Below are positions 7,679 to 15,272 of a stretch of 18,207 nucleotides of DNA, piece by piece. Under the pieces are notes generated by a model that saw nothing but the letters and a program-made list of their open reading frames with translations, did no database searches and had not been told where the DNA came from. The position numbers were made by a program, and so were the translations under genes. The stretch lies in NCBI GenBank assembly GCA_937901485.1, contig CALGTT010000482.1, positions 1 through 18,207 on the forward strand. Direction: 5' to 3'. Position 1 is the stretch's first letter. Each line of letters begins with the position of its first letter. Source of the stretch: an uncultured Ruminococcus sp. GTDB taxonomy: Bacteria > Bacillota > Clostridia > Oscillospirales > Ruminococcaceae.

Positions 7679-8910
7679 AAAGACATGTTTACTATAGGAT
7701 AGAAATGCAGCTTGCATCTCCTATGTCCATTGGAAGCGGCAGAAACGAAGCTACGGATCATGATGCCGTTCGTGGAAAGGATGGAAAGCCGTATATTCCT
7801 GCATCATCGATAGCGGGTGTTTTCAGACATACGCTTGACGGAAATACTTCTTTGCAAAATCAGATTTTCGGTGTGATCAACGGAAATGAATGCCGAAGCA
7901 GTCAGATCATTTTCTATGACGGGCAGCTGATTTCAAAAGGTATTTCAAGTGTACGAGACTGTGTGAAGCTTGAGCGTAAGGTCGGCGTTGATGGTGCGAA
8001 ATTTGATATGGAAGTGATCGAAACCGGTGAAAAGTTTGTTACTTTCCTTGAAATCGCAAATCAGAACGACGAGACAGATCATGCTATTGAAGAGATGCTG
8101 TCAAAGCTGAAGGCAGGAGTCCTGCGGCTGGGTTCTAAAACATCAAGGGGATATGGTGCGGTAAAGATCTCATCACTCAAAAAGCGGATATTTGATCTGG
8201 AACAAGAGGCACAGCTTGATCAGTGGCTTGATTTTGATTTGTACGACGAGATCTCCTGGAATAAGACGGAGGAATATACAATTGCGGACGATTATGACGG
8301 ATATACCAGAATCACACTGCAGCTTCGTCAAAACGGTGCAATTTCTATTCGTCAATATGTAACAGATGTCGGAGCGGAGGGCGAGACACTTCCCGATTAT
8401 AAGCATATCGCTCTGCGTGATGGGACAGGTATAATCCCCGGTTCGTCATGGGCGGGTGCATTTCGATCAAGATACCTTGAATTTGCCGGACAAAAGGCAG
8501 CTGATTCGCTGTTTGGTTATGTGAATGAGAAGAACAAAACAGATATGACACACAGATCACGAATTGTTTTCTCAGAGTCCATGATCTCGGACGATTTCCC
8601 CAAAACAATGACCAGAAACTCCATTGACCGATTCAGTGCCGCAACAAAGGATACTGCACTGTACACTGAGAGAACTTCTTATTACGGAAAGACGGAGCTG
8701 AATATTTTACTTGCGGATGAAGTGACTGCAACGGAAAAAGCGATTCTTGCTGCCGTAATTCTTGATCTGCATCATGGATTTCTTGCTGTTGGAGGTCTGA
8801 CAGCAGTGGGCAGAGGTATGTTTCATGTTACCGGACTCACTGTAAATGGCGAAGACCGCACTGTGTTGCTTGACTCTGCAAGTACAGCGGAATTATTGGA
8901 GGTGGAATGA
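7675..8910 (+). CDS. cas7-2x: Cas7-2x: two fused Cas7 backbone domains (Csm3-like)
   Basis: 411 residues with two RAMP units. Unit 1 has TDHDAVRGKDGKPYIPASS (27-45), the Csm3 catalytic-loop pattern with Asp28/Asp30, and the glycine-rich GSKTSRGYGAV (153-163). Unit 2 starts near residue 210, with LPDYKHIALRDG (239-250), IIPGSSWAGAFRSRY (253-267) and VGGLTAVGRGMF (372-383). In type III complexes Cas7 subunits line the crRNA and cut target RNA at 6-nt steps. Unit 1 keeps the canonical aspartate; in unit 2 Asp241 is a candidate, so one or two cuts may come from this protein. The start ATGA overlaps the stop of the previous gene by 4 bases, which indicates translational coupling. Confidence 0.85.
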   Translation: MKRHVYYRIEMQLASPMSIGSGRNEATDHDAVRGKDGKPYIPASSIAGVFRHTLDGNTSLQNQIFGVINGNECRSSQIIFYDGQLISKGISSVRDCVKLERKVGVDGAKFDMEVIETGEKFVTFLEIANQNDETDHAIEEMLSKLKAGVLRLGSKTSRGYGAVKISSLKKRIFDLEQEAQLDQWLDFDLYDEISWNKTEEYTIADDYDGYTRITLQLRQNGAISIRQYVTDVGAEGETLPDYKHIALRDGTGIIPGSSWAGAFRSRYLEFAGQKAADSLFGYVNEKNKTDMTHRSRIVFSESMISDDFPKTMTRNSIDRFSAATKDTALYTERTSYYGKTELNILLADEVTATEKAILAAVILDLHHGFLAVGGLTAVGRGMFHVTGLTVNGEDRTVLLDSASTAELLEVE

Positions 8911-9434
8911 TGAAAGAATTTGTATGTGAACATGGTACAACTCCGGAATCCGACCTTCTGGCGATCGTGGAGAAATACTTCCGTAAGGGCTGTTGTGTCT
9001 ATGCAGTGCATACGGATCATTTTTACTGCGGAACGGAATTGAAGATGGATGGCAAACACCTGATCGAGCTGAGAATATTTACAGAAAATGATGAATTTAA
9101 GATCTCACGGCTGAATATCGGAACTGATTTCAGCTGGCGGTATATTGATGATGCTGCATTTCAGAACGCTCTTTCCAGCGAAAAGGATGAATTTCTCAGC
9201 GTGTTCTCCAACAGAGTCTTTGATGAAACGCACTATCTTGACATTGATTTGACCAGATCGAAAGGATGCAATTACACAACAACGGGCGGCGGCAGATATA
9301 CACTGCCTGTAGAGAATGCGGAAAAGGTCAGAATACGCAACTATCTTGAATATGACGATAACGGAATCGTGAAGATTTCCGATTTTCGGATCGTTGGATT
9401 CACACAGAGGGGAAGTGAAACACATGGCAACTAA
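8910..9434 (+). CDS. csx19: Csx19-like small subunit of the type III-Dv complex
   Basis: A 174-residue soluble protein with no catalytic motif that I recognise. Size, position between Cas7-2x and Cas7-insertion, and overall look (acidic, beta-rich, with LEYDDNGIVKISDFRIVGF near the C-terminus) fit the TIGR03984/Csx19 family. In the Synechocystis III-Dv complex, Csx19 is a structural subunit. Two ATG codons in tandem (8907 and 8910) are possible starts; GGAGG at 8898-8902 is spaced better for 8910. The gene overlaps or abuts the previous stop and overlaps the next start by 11 bases. Assignment rests mainly on context and recollection of the family. Confidence 0.68.
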   Translation: MKEFVCEHGTTPESDLLAIVEKYFRKGCCVYAVHTDHFYCGTELKMDGKHLIELRIFTENDEFKISRLNIGTDFSWRYIDDAAFQNALSSEKDEFLSVFSNRVFDETHYLDIDLTRSKGCNYTTTGGGRYTLPVENAEKVRIRNYLEYDDNGIVKISDFRIVGFTQRGSETHGN

Positions 9435-11220
9435 ATGGCTCGAAGATCGAAGCAAACACAGGTTTATTAATCCGTACAGTTTTGTGAGCCTTGGTTCAGA
9501 AGTGGAACGGACAGAACCGACGGACGGAACGCTTACCGGAAAAATCAGGGTGAGCCTGATCGTGAAAACGCCGCTTGCAATTCCTGATGCAGAAAAATGT
9601 ACGACAGATTCTGAGCAGCATAAAACATTTCCTTTTTTTAGAGTCGGAGACAAACCTGTGATTCCGGGCAGCCAGCTCAGAGGAATGATTCGTAATGCCT
9701 ATGAAACACTGAGCAACAGTTGTTTTTCGGTCAACAACAATAATATTCTCTCTGCCCGACATACCAATCCCGGAAATCCCGGATTGATTCAGTACAGGGA
9801 TGGTGCGTGGCATTTATACGAAGCACAGGCTGCGAAAGACCGTGGACAGGATATCAATCCTGAAACAGAAGCAAGAAGAACATGGTATATGCTCAGGACA
9901 GAGGGCGTAAAAACAAAGATTTTTCATAGTACGGGCAGAGAAATTGAATGCGTGAACCTTGAAAAAGCTGTTGAGAATTACGAGGACAATATTAAAATAT
10001 ACGAAGCTGACGGAAGTAAATTCCAAAAATACAAAGCCAGAATCACATACGGCATCCGAAAGGATCATGCGTTGTATCCGGTGTTCTATGAGATCGTAGA
10101 GTACAATGGGGAGAATTATGCATACCTTTCGCCGTCACAGTTTGGCAGATATGTATTTGACAACAGATTGGACGATCTGCTCGATTCCCATATGTCCTGT
10201 GCAAAGCACAAGGGCGAATGTCTTTGCAAAGCCTGTGCATTGTTTGGCATGATCGGAGATGGCGGTCGGCGAGCGTATGCAAGCAAACTGCGGTTTTCAG
10301 ATGCACAATTTTCTGTTTTCAGCTCAATGGGCAAAGTGATGCTGCAAGAGCTTGCAGGTCCGAAACCGACTGCTGTTGAGTTTTATACCCGTAAGCCTAA
10401 CGGTTCGCTTTACTGGACGTATGACTATCGGATCACCTCCTACAAGTGCGTTAATACCGGTGTGGATAGGAACGGCAGAAAGCAGATGCAGGATGTTCCT
10501 CAAAAAGAAAAATGCCAAGTTGAAATCAGGGGACGAAAGTTCTATCATCATCATCCCGAACTGAAACGCTCGGATTATCAGGCGAAGGAAAAGACGAAAC
10601 GCAATAGTACAATGGAGCTTTGTGAGCCTGAAAGCAGATTTGCCTTTGATATCTATTTCGAGAAGATCACGGAACAACAGCTTCAGGAGCTGCTTTGGAC
10701 GATCACGATCGGTGAGAATTGCGAAGAAAGCAAGCAGATGTATAAACTCGGACACGGCAAACCGCTCGGATTAGGAAGTGTGAAGCTGATTGTCGATGAA
10801 ATCGAGATGCGTTCTTTTGATGCGGAAACACTGTCTTATCAGATCGAACATATCGGCAGCGAGCAGGTGAATGCAATGATTACCGATATTCCGTTTGATG
10901 CTGAAAGTAAGCCCTTTGCAGAATTTATGCAGCTCAGCAGATTTGATGGTCTTGCATCCATCATGAAAGAGAAAAAAGCTGATATCAGTTACCCGGTTGC
11001 TGATAATGGCGAAAACAAGAAGAACTCTCAGGCTTCTCATCAGTGGTTTATCGGCAATCGTTCCATGGGTGAGAACGGCACAACGACTTCCTGGTCTATC
11101 AAGTACGCACTGCCGGTGGCAACATCCAAGAATCCGACTCTGCCAGCGTTGAAGAGGGAACAAGACAATAACAAACGGGAATATCATCAGTCGAATTATA
11201 ATTTCAAAAAACGCAGATAG
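9424..11220 (+). CDS. Cas7-insertion protein (TIGR03986-like RAMP), type III-Dv
   Basis: 598 residues from MATKWLEDRS, with ribosome site GAGGGGAAG upstream; the start lies inside the end of csx19. The RAMP core shows VIPGSQLRGMIRNAYETLSN (79-98) and the glycine-rich HGKPLGLGSVKL (444-455). Between these halves lies an insertion of roughly 300 residues, including SCAKHKGECLCKACALFG with Cys259, Cys266, Cys268 and Cys271, which could bind zinc. A basic, asparagine-rich tail (about 530-598) ends the protein. Known role of the family: last Cas7 of the III-Dv backbone, near the 3' part of the crRNA and one of the target-cutting subunits. Last gene of the operon; no clear T-run terminator follows before the second CRISPR leader at 11295, so readthrough is possible. 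Confidence 0.8.
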   Translation: MATKWLEDRSKHRFINPYSFVSLGSEVERTEPTDGTLTGKIRVSLIVKTPLAIPDAEKCTTDSEQHKTFPFFRVGDKPVIPGSQLRGMIRNAYETLSNSCFSVNNNNILSARHTNPGNPGLIQYRDGAWHLYEAQAAKDRGQDINPETEARRTWYMLRTEGVKTKIFHSTGREIECVNLEKAVENYEDNIKIYEADGSKFQKYKARITYGIRKDHALYPVFYEIVEYNGENYAYLSPSQFGRYVFDNRLDDLLDSHMSCAKHKGECLCKACALFGMIGDGGRRAYASKLRFSDAQFSVFSSMGKVMLQELAGPKPTAVEFYTRKPNGSLYWTYDYRITSYKCVNTGVDRNGRKQMQDVPQKEKCQVEIRGRKFYHHHPELKRSDYQAKEKTKRNSTMELCEPESRFAFDIYFEKITEQQLQELLWTITIGENCEESKQMYKLGHGKPLGLGSVKLIVDEIEMRSFDAETLSYQIEHIGSEQVNAMITDIPFDAESKPFAEFMQLSRFDGLASIMKEKKADISYPVADNGENKKNSQASHQWFIGNRSMGENGTTTSWSIKYALPVATSKNPTLPALKREQDNNKREYHQSNYNFKKRR

Positions 11221-11294
11221 TCAAAAGCAGCGGTTCTGTGCAGGGCATTTTGCTCTGTGCAGGACTGCCGCAGACTTTATGCTTGGAATTTTGC

Positions 11295-11349
11295 AAAAAC
11301 ACTTGCAATTTGAAAAAGAATGTGGTATAATAGTAACAGACGAAGATTC
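11295..11349 (+). promoter_or_regulatory. Second copy of the CRISPR leader/promoter
   Basis: Positions 11295-11331 are identical to 3334-3370, including TTGCAA (11303-11308), the 17-bp spacer and TATAAT (11326-11331). After a 3-base difference, 11335-11349 match 3374-3388. Unlike at array 1, no repeat follows at the expected place; the first repeat comes only at 11522. Confidence 0.8.
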
Positions 11350-11350
11350 A

Positions 11351-11406
11351 GTGCGAATCCCCTGTTTTGAAGCATCTGAAACGGGTGAAAATAGGGACAT
11401 TCGCAC
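11351..11406 (+). other. Long imperfect hairpin just downstream of leader 2
   Basis: GTGCGAAT (11351-11358) pairs with ATTCGCAC (11399-11406). Inside, CCCTGTTTT (11360-11368) pairs with AAAATAGGG (11388-11396) with one G-T pair. A transcript from leader 2 would begin with this structure. It has no terminal T-run, so it is not a plain terminator. A competing small hairpin, GATTC/GAATC (11345-11349 with 11355-11359), is also possible. Function unknown. Confidence 0.55.
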
Positions 11407-11439
11407 CGGATATGTGAAGAATTTTGCAAATTTGTCCGG

Positions 11440-11454
11440 ATATTCTGAGAATAT
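11440..11454. promoter_or_regulatory. Short perfect inverted repeat, possible protein-binding site
   Basis: ATATTCT-G-AGAATAT, 7-bp arms around one base, between leader 2 and the orphan repeats. It is AT-rich and could be chance; an operator is possible. Confidence 0.25.
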
Positions 11455-11521
11455 TTGATGACGAAATTATGTACGAATCTATATCTTGTGTTTTCCTGCG
11501 ACCAAAACGCAAAATCTTGCC

Positions 11522-11621
11522 GTCGCAACTTGCTCGCTATATGGGTATTGAAACATCTGAACTTCCCTTGCATACTCAACCTGTGTAGGTCGCAACCTGC
11601 TCGTTATATGGGTATCACAAG
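11522..11621 (+). CRISPR. CRISPR array 2: orphan pair of repeats, 1 spacer
   Basis: One perfect 33-nt repeat (11522-11554), identical to the array 1 consensus, a 34-nt spacer (11555-11588) and a decayed last repeat (11589-11621), whose 3' end reads GGTATCACAAG instead of GGTATTGAAAC and which has one further change, CTCGTTAT. The damaged final repeat marks the leader-distal end and agrees with left-to-right transcription from leader 2. Confidence 0.93.
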
Positions 11622-11623
11622 CG

Positions 11624-11656
11624 ACAAAAAACAGCACACCGCAATGGTGTGCTGTT
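11624..11656 (-). terminator. Terminator reading on the minus strand
   Basis: AACAGCACACC/GGTGTGCTGTT, an 11-bp perfect stem with loop GCAAT (11630-11656). The run of A on its left side (11625-11631) becomes a T-run on the minus strand. On the plus strand no T-run follows, although the stem could still slow array 2 transcription. It backs up the terminator at 11688-11727 for the minus-strand CARF operon. Confidence 0.72.
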
Positions 11657-11687
11657 GGCATTTCAGATTCAATTGAAAAGGGAAAAC

Positions 11688-11727
11688 AACAGACTGCTTC
11701 ACAGAGCGTGAGGCAGTCTGTTTTTGT
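11688..11727. terminator. Bidirectional terminator between array 2 and the CARF-HEPN operon
   Basis: AACAGACTGC pairs with GCAGTCTGTT (11688-11697 with 11713-11722) and the stem continues inward with TTCAC/GTGAG. Five T follow on the plus strand (11721-11725), and a TTGTTTTCCC stretch follows on the minus strand. It lies immediately after the stop codon of the minus-strand gene ending at 11729, so it serves convergent transcription units. Confidence 0.85.
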
Positions 11728-11728
11728 A

Positions 11729-13471
11729 TCAGAAATTACGGAACTTGACAAACTGGAAGATGGACACCTTTTCCACGCCGTTTTCCGTGATGCGTTCGAC
11801 CGCACGGCGTTCCGTACAGCTGTACACGACACGGATGCCCTTTTCTTTCAGTCGGCGGATCATGGCGTAGCAAAGCCCGAATTCGCCCTGACACATCACG
11901 GCAGCAGGAGACTGTTTCTCGATCGTATCCAGATATTCCTCTGCAAGCTCTTCGATCTTTGTTTCATCCGCATCGGCTGCGACCTGCGGGAACGGCACAT
12001 CCACGATCACGCCGTCCGGTGCAAGCTCCTGTGCCGCCTGCTTCTGTTCCTCGCTCCATCTCTCGGAGGGGTGATTTGAGAAATTGATGAAGTTGCGGCG
12101 GTTTCCACCCAGAAGTTTGTGCAGTTCCTGTTCGATTTGTGCATCGGTGGGGATTTCGGAGAGGCGGTTCTGGATGTCGGCAATGAAGCGATCAGCATTT
12201 TCAATACTGGTATCCAACCAATTCTTGATTTTATCCGCAGGAAGCTTGTCATTCTTCATACCGAAATGGTTGATCTGGTTGCGGATGGTATTGAGTTTCT
12301 GGAAGAATTGCATGTCCTGATTTTCCAGATGAAGTTTAATCTGCATATAAAGTTTCTGATGTTCAGGAGAAAGTACAGAGAGATGCTTTCTGTGATCCTC
12401 ATCCGAGGTATCATAAGCTGATAATGTGCCAAGTACCTGATTGACTACTTTTTCACGGATGGTATGATTGAGATGGGCATCCTTGATTTCCGGTGCATAG
12501 ACATCACAGCAATAGGTGATGATGGCTTCCTTGAGTGCGGTATACGCCTGCTGAAACAGTCCTTTCACCTTACACCAGCGAACGGTTTCCATGCTGATTT
12601 CATAAGGCTTCTTTTCACCCTGAAACTCCTTGATGGAATCCATCACATGCATTGTCAGCTCATAGAACAGAGGATCGTGGGAAGCATCTTGTATCTTTGC
12701 CATTTTTCTGTTACAGTCTGCGGCGGCTTCACTAATGTCAGTTCCTCTGCATGTCAGAACTGCGTCCGTGAATTTTTCAAGTGCCTCAGCAAGATTTTTC
12801 TGTGCACTCATAGTCCGCTTTTCTGCACTGGCAAGGCTTTCGTAGCGATCTTTCATGAGCTTTGCAATCTCCCCAGCATTGCCGAAATGCACGAAGTTAT
12901 GTGCGGCATTCGCCCAGTCGAGGATCTGGTCATACTGTTTGAGATCGACAACGGGGGCAGGGGACTTTGCATTCTTGTACATGCCGTAGTAGATATGCTC
13001 GACCGTGATATGCTTCAGCTCCTTGGCGTAGCTCATCACCGGATAGAACAGCAGCGGCATCAGGCGGAAACCGTGCGTGATGTCAAATGTGATCTCGTCC
13101 TTTTCACCGATCTGCTCATAGATCGTCCGGAACATGTCCAGCAGCTCGGATTCATTCTCGCCGGATGCAATATCCACAGGAACTGTCTCAACAGTGGGGA
13201 ATTCTCTTTGCAGGAACGGGAGCAGACCTTCATCCTTAACAATTTCTACATCATTGCCATCTCTGTTTTCGCGGATGTACTCTTCCCAGTTCTTTTCCTT
13301 TGCCTGCTTTGTCAGAAAGAAGATGATCTTATCGTAATGCACGCCCTGCTCTTTGAGCATGGAAAGCAGAGCTTTCTGCACATATCGGTCAGTATAATTT
13401 CGGTCGTCCAGTGTATATTTGGCAACATCATATTTATAGATACCGACCACAGACATAAAAATTTTAGCCAT
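11729..13471 (-). CDS. CARF-HEPN ribonuclease (TM1812/Csx1 group) with extra C-terminal domain
   Basis: 580 residues, MAKIFMSVVG start, ribosome site AGAGGAA 20 nt after the preceding stop. The N-terminal CARF domain (about 1-175) has the TM1812-type signature DITHGFRLMPLLFYPVMSYA (130-149). A helical linker with AAHNFVHFGNAGEI (189-202) leads to a HEPN domain whose R-x4-H motif is RNQINH (Arg397, His402). Known role: cyclic oligoadenylate from Cas10 binds CARF and activates HEPN to cut RNA without sequence choice. Unusually, residues about 458-580 form an additional alpha/beta domain: FINFSNHPSERWSEEQKQAA (461-480), VDVPFP (490-495), AVMCQGEFGLCYAM (524-537), then a final strand FQFVKFRNF. 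I do not know its function; a Rossmann-like domain that binds or degrades the signal nucleotide is an inference. Last gene of the minus operon. Confidence 0.87.
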   Translation of the reverse strand: MAKIFMSVVGIYKYDVAKYTLDDRNYTDRYVQKALLSMLKEQGVHYDKIIFFLTKQAKEKNWEEYIRENRDGNDVEIVKDEGLLPFLQREFPTVETVPVDIASGENESELLDMFRTIYEQIGEKDEITFDITHGFRLMPLLFYPVMSYAKELKHITVEHIYYGMYKNAKSPAPVVDLKQYDQILDWANAAHNFVHFGNAGEIAKLMKDRYESLASAEKRTMSAQKNLAEALEKFTDAVLTCRGTDISEAAADCNRKMAKIQDASHDPLFYELTMHVMDSIKEFQGEKKPYEISMETVRWCKVKGLFQQAYTALKEAIITYCCDVYAPEIKDAHLNHTIREKVVNQVLGTLSAYDTSDEDHRKHLSVLSPEHQKLYMQIKLHLENQDMQFFQKLNTIRNQINHFGMKNDKLPADKIKNWLDTSIENADRFIADIQNRLSEIPTDAQIEQELHKLLGGNRRNFINFSNHPSERWSEEQKQAAQELAPDGVIVDVPFPQVAADADETKIEELAEEYLDTIEKQSPAAVMCQGEFGLCYAMIRRLKEKGIRVVYSCTERRAVERITENGVEKVSIFQFVKFRNF

Positions 13472-13491
13472 AGTATTCCTCTTTTCTTGTG

Positions 13492-15255
13492 TTAGTCAGT
13501 GCTTTTTTGTATTTTATCGAGAAGGTCAAGAGCTTTCGTGATGACTTCACGGATGCCGTTTACGCTTCCGGCATCTGCTGGATGATAGCCGTGTTCTTCG
13601 AAAAATGCTTTCAGCTCCTCATGTTCTTTATCGCTGTGACCACTGGCGTGATTCAGTTTATTACGGATCTCATTTTTGATAAACAGTGTGATGATCAGAA
13701 ATTCCTGCAGCAGCTCCAAAGGAATCCCAGCCGCAGCAGAAAAACCGCTTTCCGGTGTCAGATACTTCTGGAGATTCCGCAGAGTTTCCAGTTTCGCAGA
13801 AAAATGCTTTTGTTTGGTGAACACTGCCCCATTGAGCCGGAACCCGTAATCAGGTTTTTCTGCGATATCATTGATAAAGGCTTTCATGCTGTTCATTTTC
13901 ACCGTTTCTGACAACGCTGTCAGCTCCGGATATTCCGGATGCTCTGCAAGCCGTTTGAGCCGTTCTTCACTGGTATGGGGCTTGAAAGTATTGCGGCTGA
14001 ACATGCAGTTTTTGAAAAGGATCAGTTTTTCCAGAAGTGCCTTTTTCTCCGGATCTGTTTCCTTCGGTAAGTCGGTGACGTAAAAGAATTGACTCAGATT
14101 TCGGCAATGACAGAATTGCCGCTTATGTTCATCCGTTGTCAGACATCGCCGCAGTGCCCGATACAGGGGGGATTCTTCGTCCGCTGTGTGTGTCTGCTTC
14201 TCCCTGTCTGACAGATTGTACAGATGGGAATACAGCATCTCATACTCCAGCGAATAATAACTTTTTTGGTTGGATTCGCTGATCTGTGCCTTCTTTTCCG
14301 GCACAGCATCCAGCAAACCGCTGTTGAACAGATACTCCGGTATTTTCTCCGCATAGATCGTCACAGCCTGCTGGATCATGCTGTTCTCCATACACCAGCG
14401 AATCAGCTCGGGGTAGGGGATTGTGGAATGGCTTTCGGACAGATACAGCTTCTGCCGGATCGTGTCCATCAGCAGGAGAAGCACGCTCTCTGCATCATTT
14501 TGCGGCTCGTATCCCTGCATTCTCTGAAAACAGGATTTGAGATGTTCGATTTTTTGATCAAGACGGGTATCGCAGAGCATGACCGCATCGGAAAACTTCA
14601 CCATCGCATCGAGAAGATTCCGTATTTCAGTACTTTTTGTATCCTTGAAATACTCCAGCAGCTCCGTTGCATTGCCAAATGCAGTGAATGTATTGGCGGC
14701 ATTGATGAGCGAGAACATATTGTACAGTATTGTCACATCCTCGATGGAATGGTTATTGTTTCCAAACTGATAATTGCCATAGACAGCCTGCTGGAGGCGA
14801 ATGCCCTGATAGGCAAGAAAACGTGTCAGCAACAGGAGGATGTAGCTTGTATTCCGTGCACCGCCCGTGGTGTCCAGATAGATCTCTGCGTCCTCCGGCA
14901 GCAGATCCATGATATTCTGAATAATTCGGTTCATATCGGATTTCCCGAATGCAAGTTCAACGTGTTTGATATCGGGAACAGTGCAGCCGAGCATATCGCA
15001 GTAATGCTGTATTGTGCTGCGATAGATTTCATATGCACTTTCCTTCATTTCTCCCTGCGGTGTCAGTGTTTCCGGTGTGGCAAGGCAGATGATGCTGTCA
15101 AGGCATTTCTGATTCCGATGCAGTTTTTTCAGAAAATACATTGACGGAGCGTCCATGCTGTAGCGGCCGTATACTTCCCCAATATCGCTGGTATAAACCT
15201 TTTCCGCCTGGTCTGACCGCACAACGCTCAGACCTGTGATTAAGATTGATTTCAT
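13492..15255 (-). CDS. CARF-HEPN ribonuclease (TM1812/Csx1 group), second paralogue
   Basis: 587 residues from MKSILITGLSVVRSDQ. The frame is open further upstream, but that part overlaps the preceding cas6 gene; AAGGA before the ATG at 15255 supports this start. CARF domain about 1-180, with IYLDTTGGARNTSYILLLL (125-143) and AVYGNYQFGNN (157-167). It shares the INAANTFTAFGNATEL pattern (184-199) with its neighbour's AAHNFVHFGNAGEI. The HEPN motif is RNKLNH (Arg531, His536), near the C-terminus. It lacks the extra domain of the downstream paralogue. Expected role: ribonuclease activated by cyclic oligoadenylate. It lies 17 bp after cas6 and 20 bp before the other CARF-HEPN gene, so all three are one operon. 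Confidence 0.87.
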   Translation of the reverse strand: MKSILITGLSVVRSDQAEKVYTSDIGEVYGRYSMDAPSMYFLKKLHRNQKCLDSIICLATPETLTPQGEMKESAYEIYRSTIQHYCDMLGCTVPDIKHVELAFGKSDMNRIIQNIMDLLPEDAEIYLDTTGGARNTSYILLLLTRFLAYQGIRLQQAVYGNYQFGNNNHSIEDVTILYNMFSLINAANTFTAFGNATELLEYFKDTKSTEIRNLLDAMVKFSDAVMLCDTRLDQKIEHLKSCFQRMQGYEPQNDAESVLLLLMDTIRQKLYLSESHSTIPYPELIRWCMENSMIQQAVTIYAEKIPEYLFNSGLLDAVPEKKAQISESNQKSYYSLEYEMLYSHLYNLSDREKQTHTADEESPLYRALRRCLTTDEHKRQFCHCRNLSQFFYVTDLPKETDPEKKALLEKLILFKNCMFSRNTFKPHTSEERLKRLAEHPEYPELTALSETVKMNSMKAFINDIAEKPDYGFRLNGAVFTKQKHFSAKLETLRNLQKYLTPESGFSAAAGIPLELLQEFLIITLFIKNEIRNKLNHASGHSDKEHEELKAFFEEHGYHPADAGSVNGIREVITKALDLLDKIQKSTD

Positions 15256-15272
15256 GATGCATCCTTTCTGTT

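Noticed and set aside
11221..11280. Possible terminator after the effector operon (TGCAGGGCA/TGCTCTGTGCA, about 11239-11262).
   Set aside because: The stem is imperfect and no T-run follows, so it was not called.
11350..11521. A tracrRNA-like anti-repeat for the 33-nt repeat, suggesting a class 2 system.
   Set aside because: No stretch complementary to the repeat was found by eye here, and Cas6 genes plus type III effectors explain processing.
12464..13495. Plus-strand open frame of 343 codons opposite the first CARF-HEPN gene, and a similar one at 14224-15144.
   Set aside because: Both are mirrors of the minus-strand genes, which have recognisable CARF and HEPN motifs and ribosome sites; the plus frames have neither.
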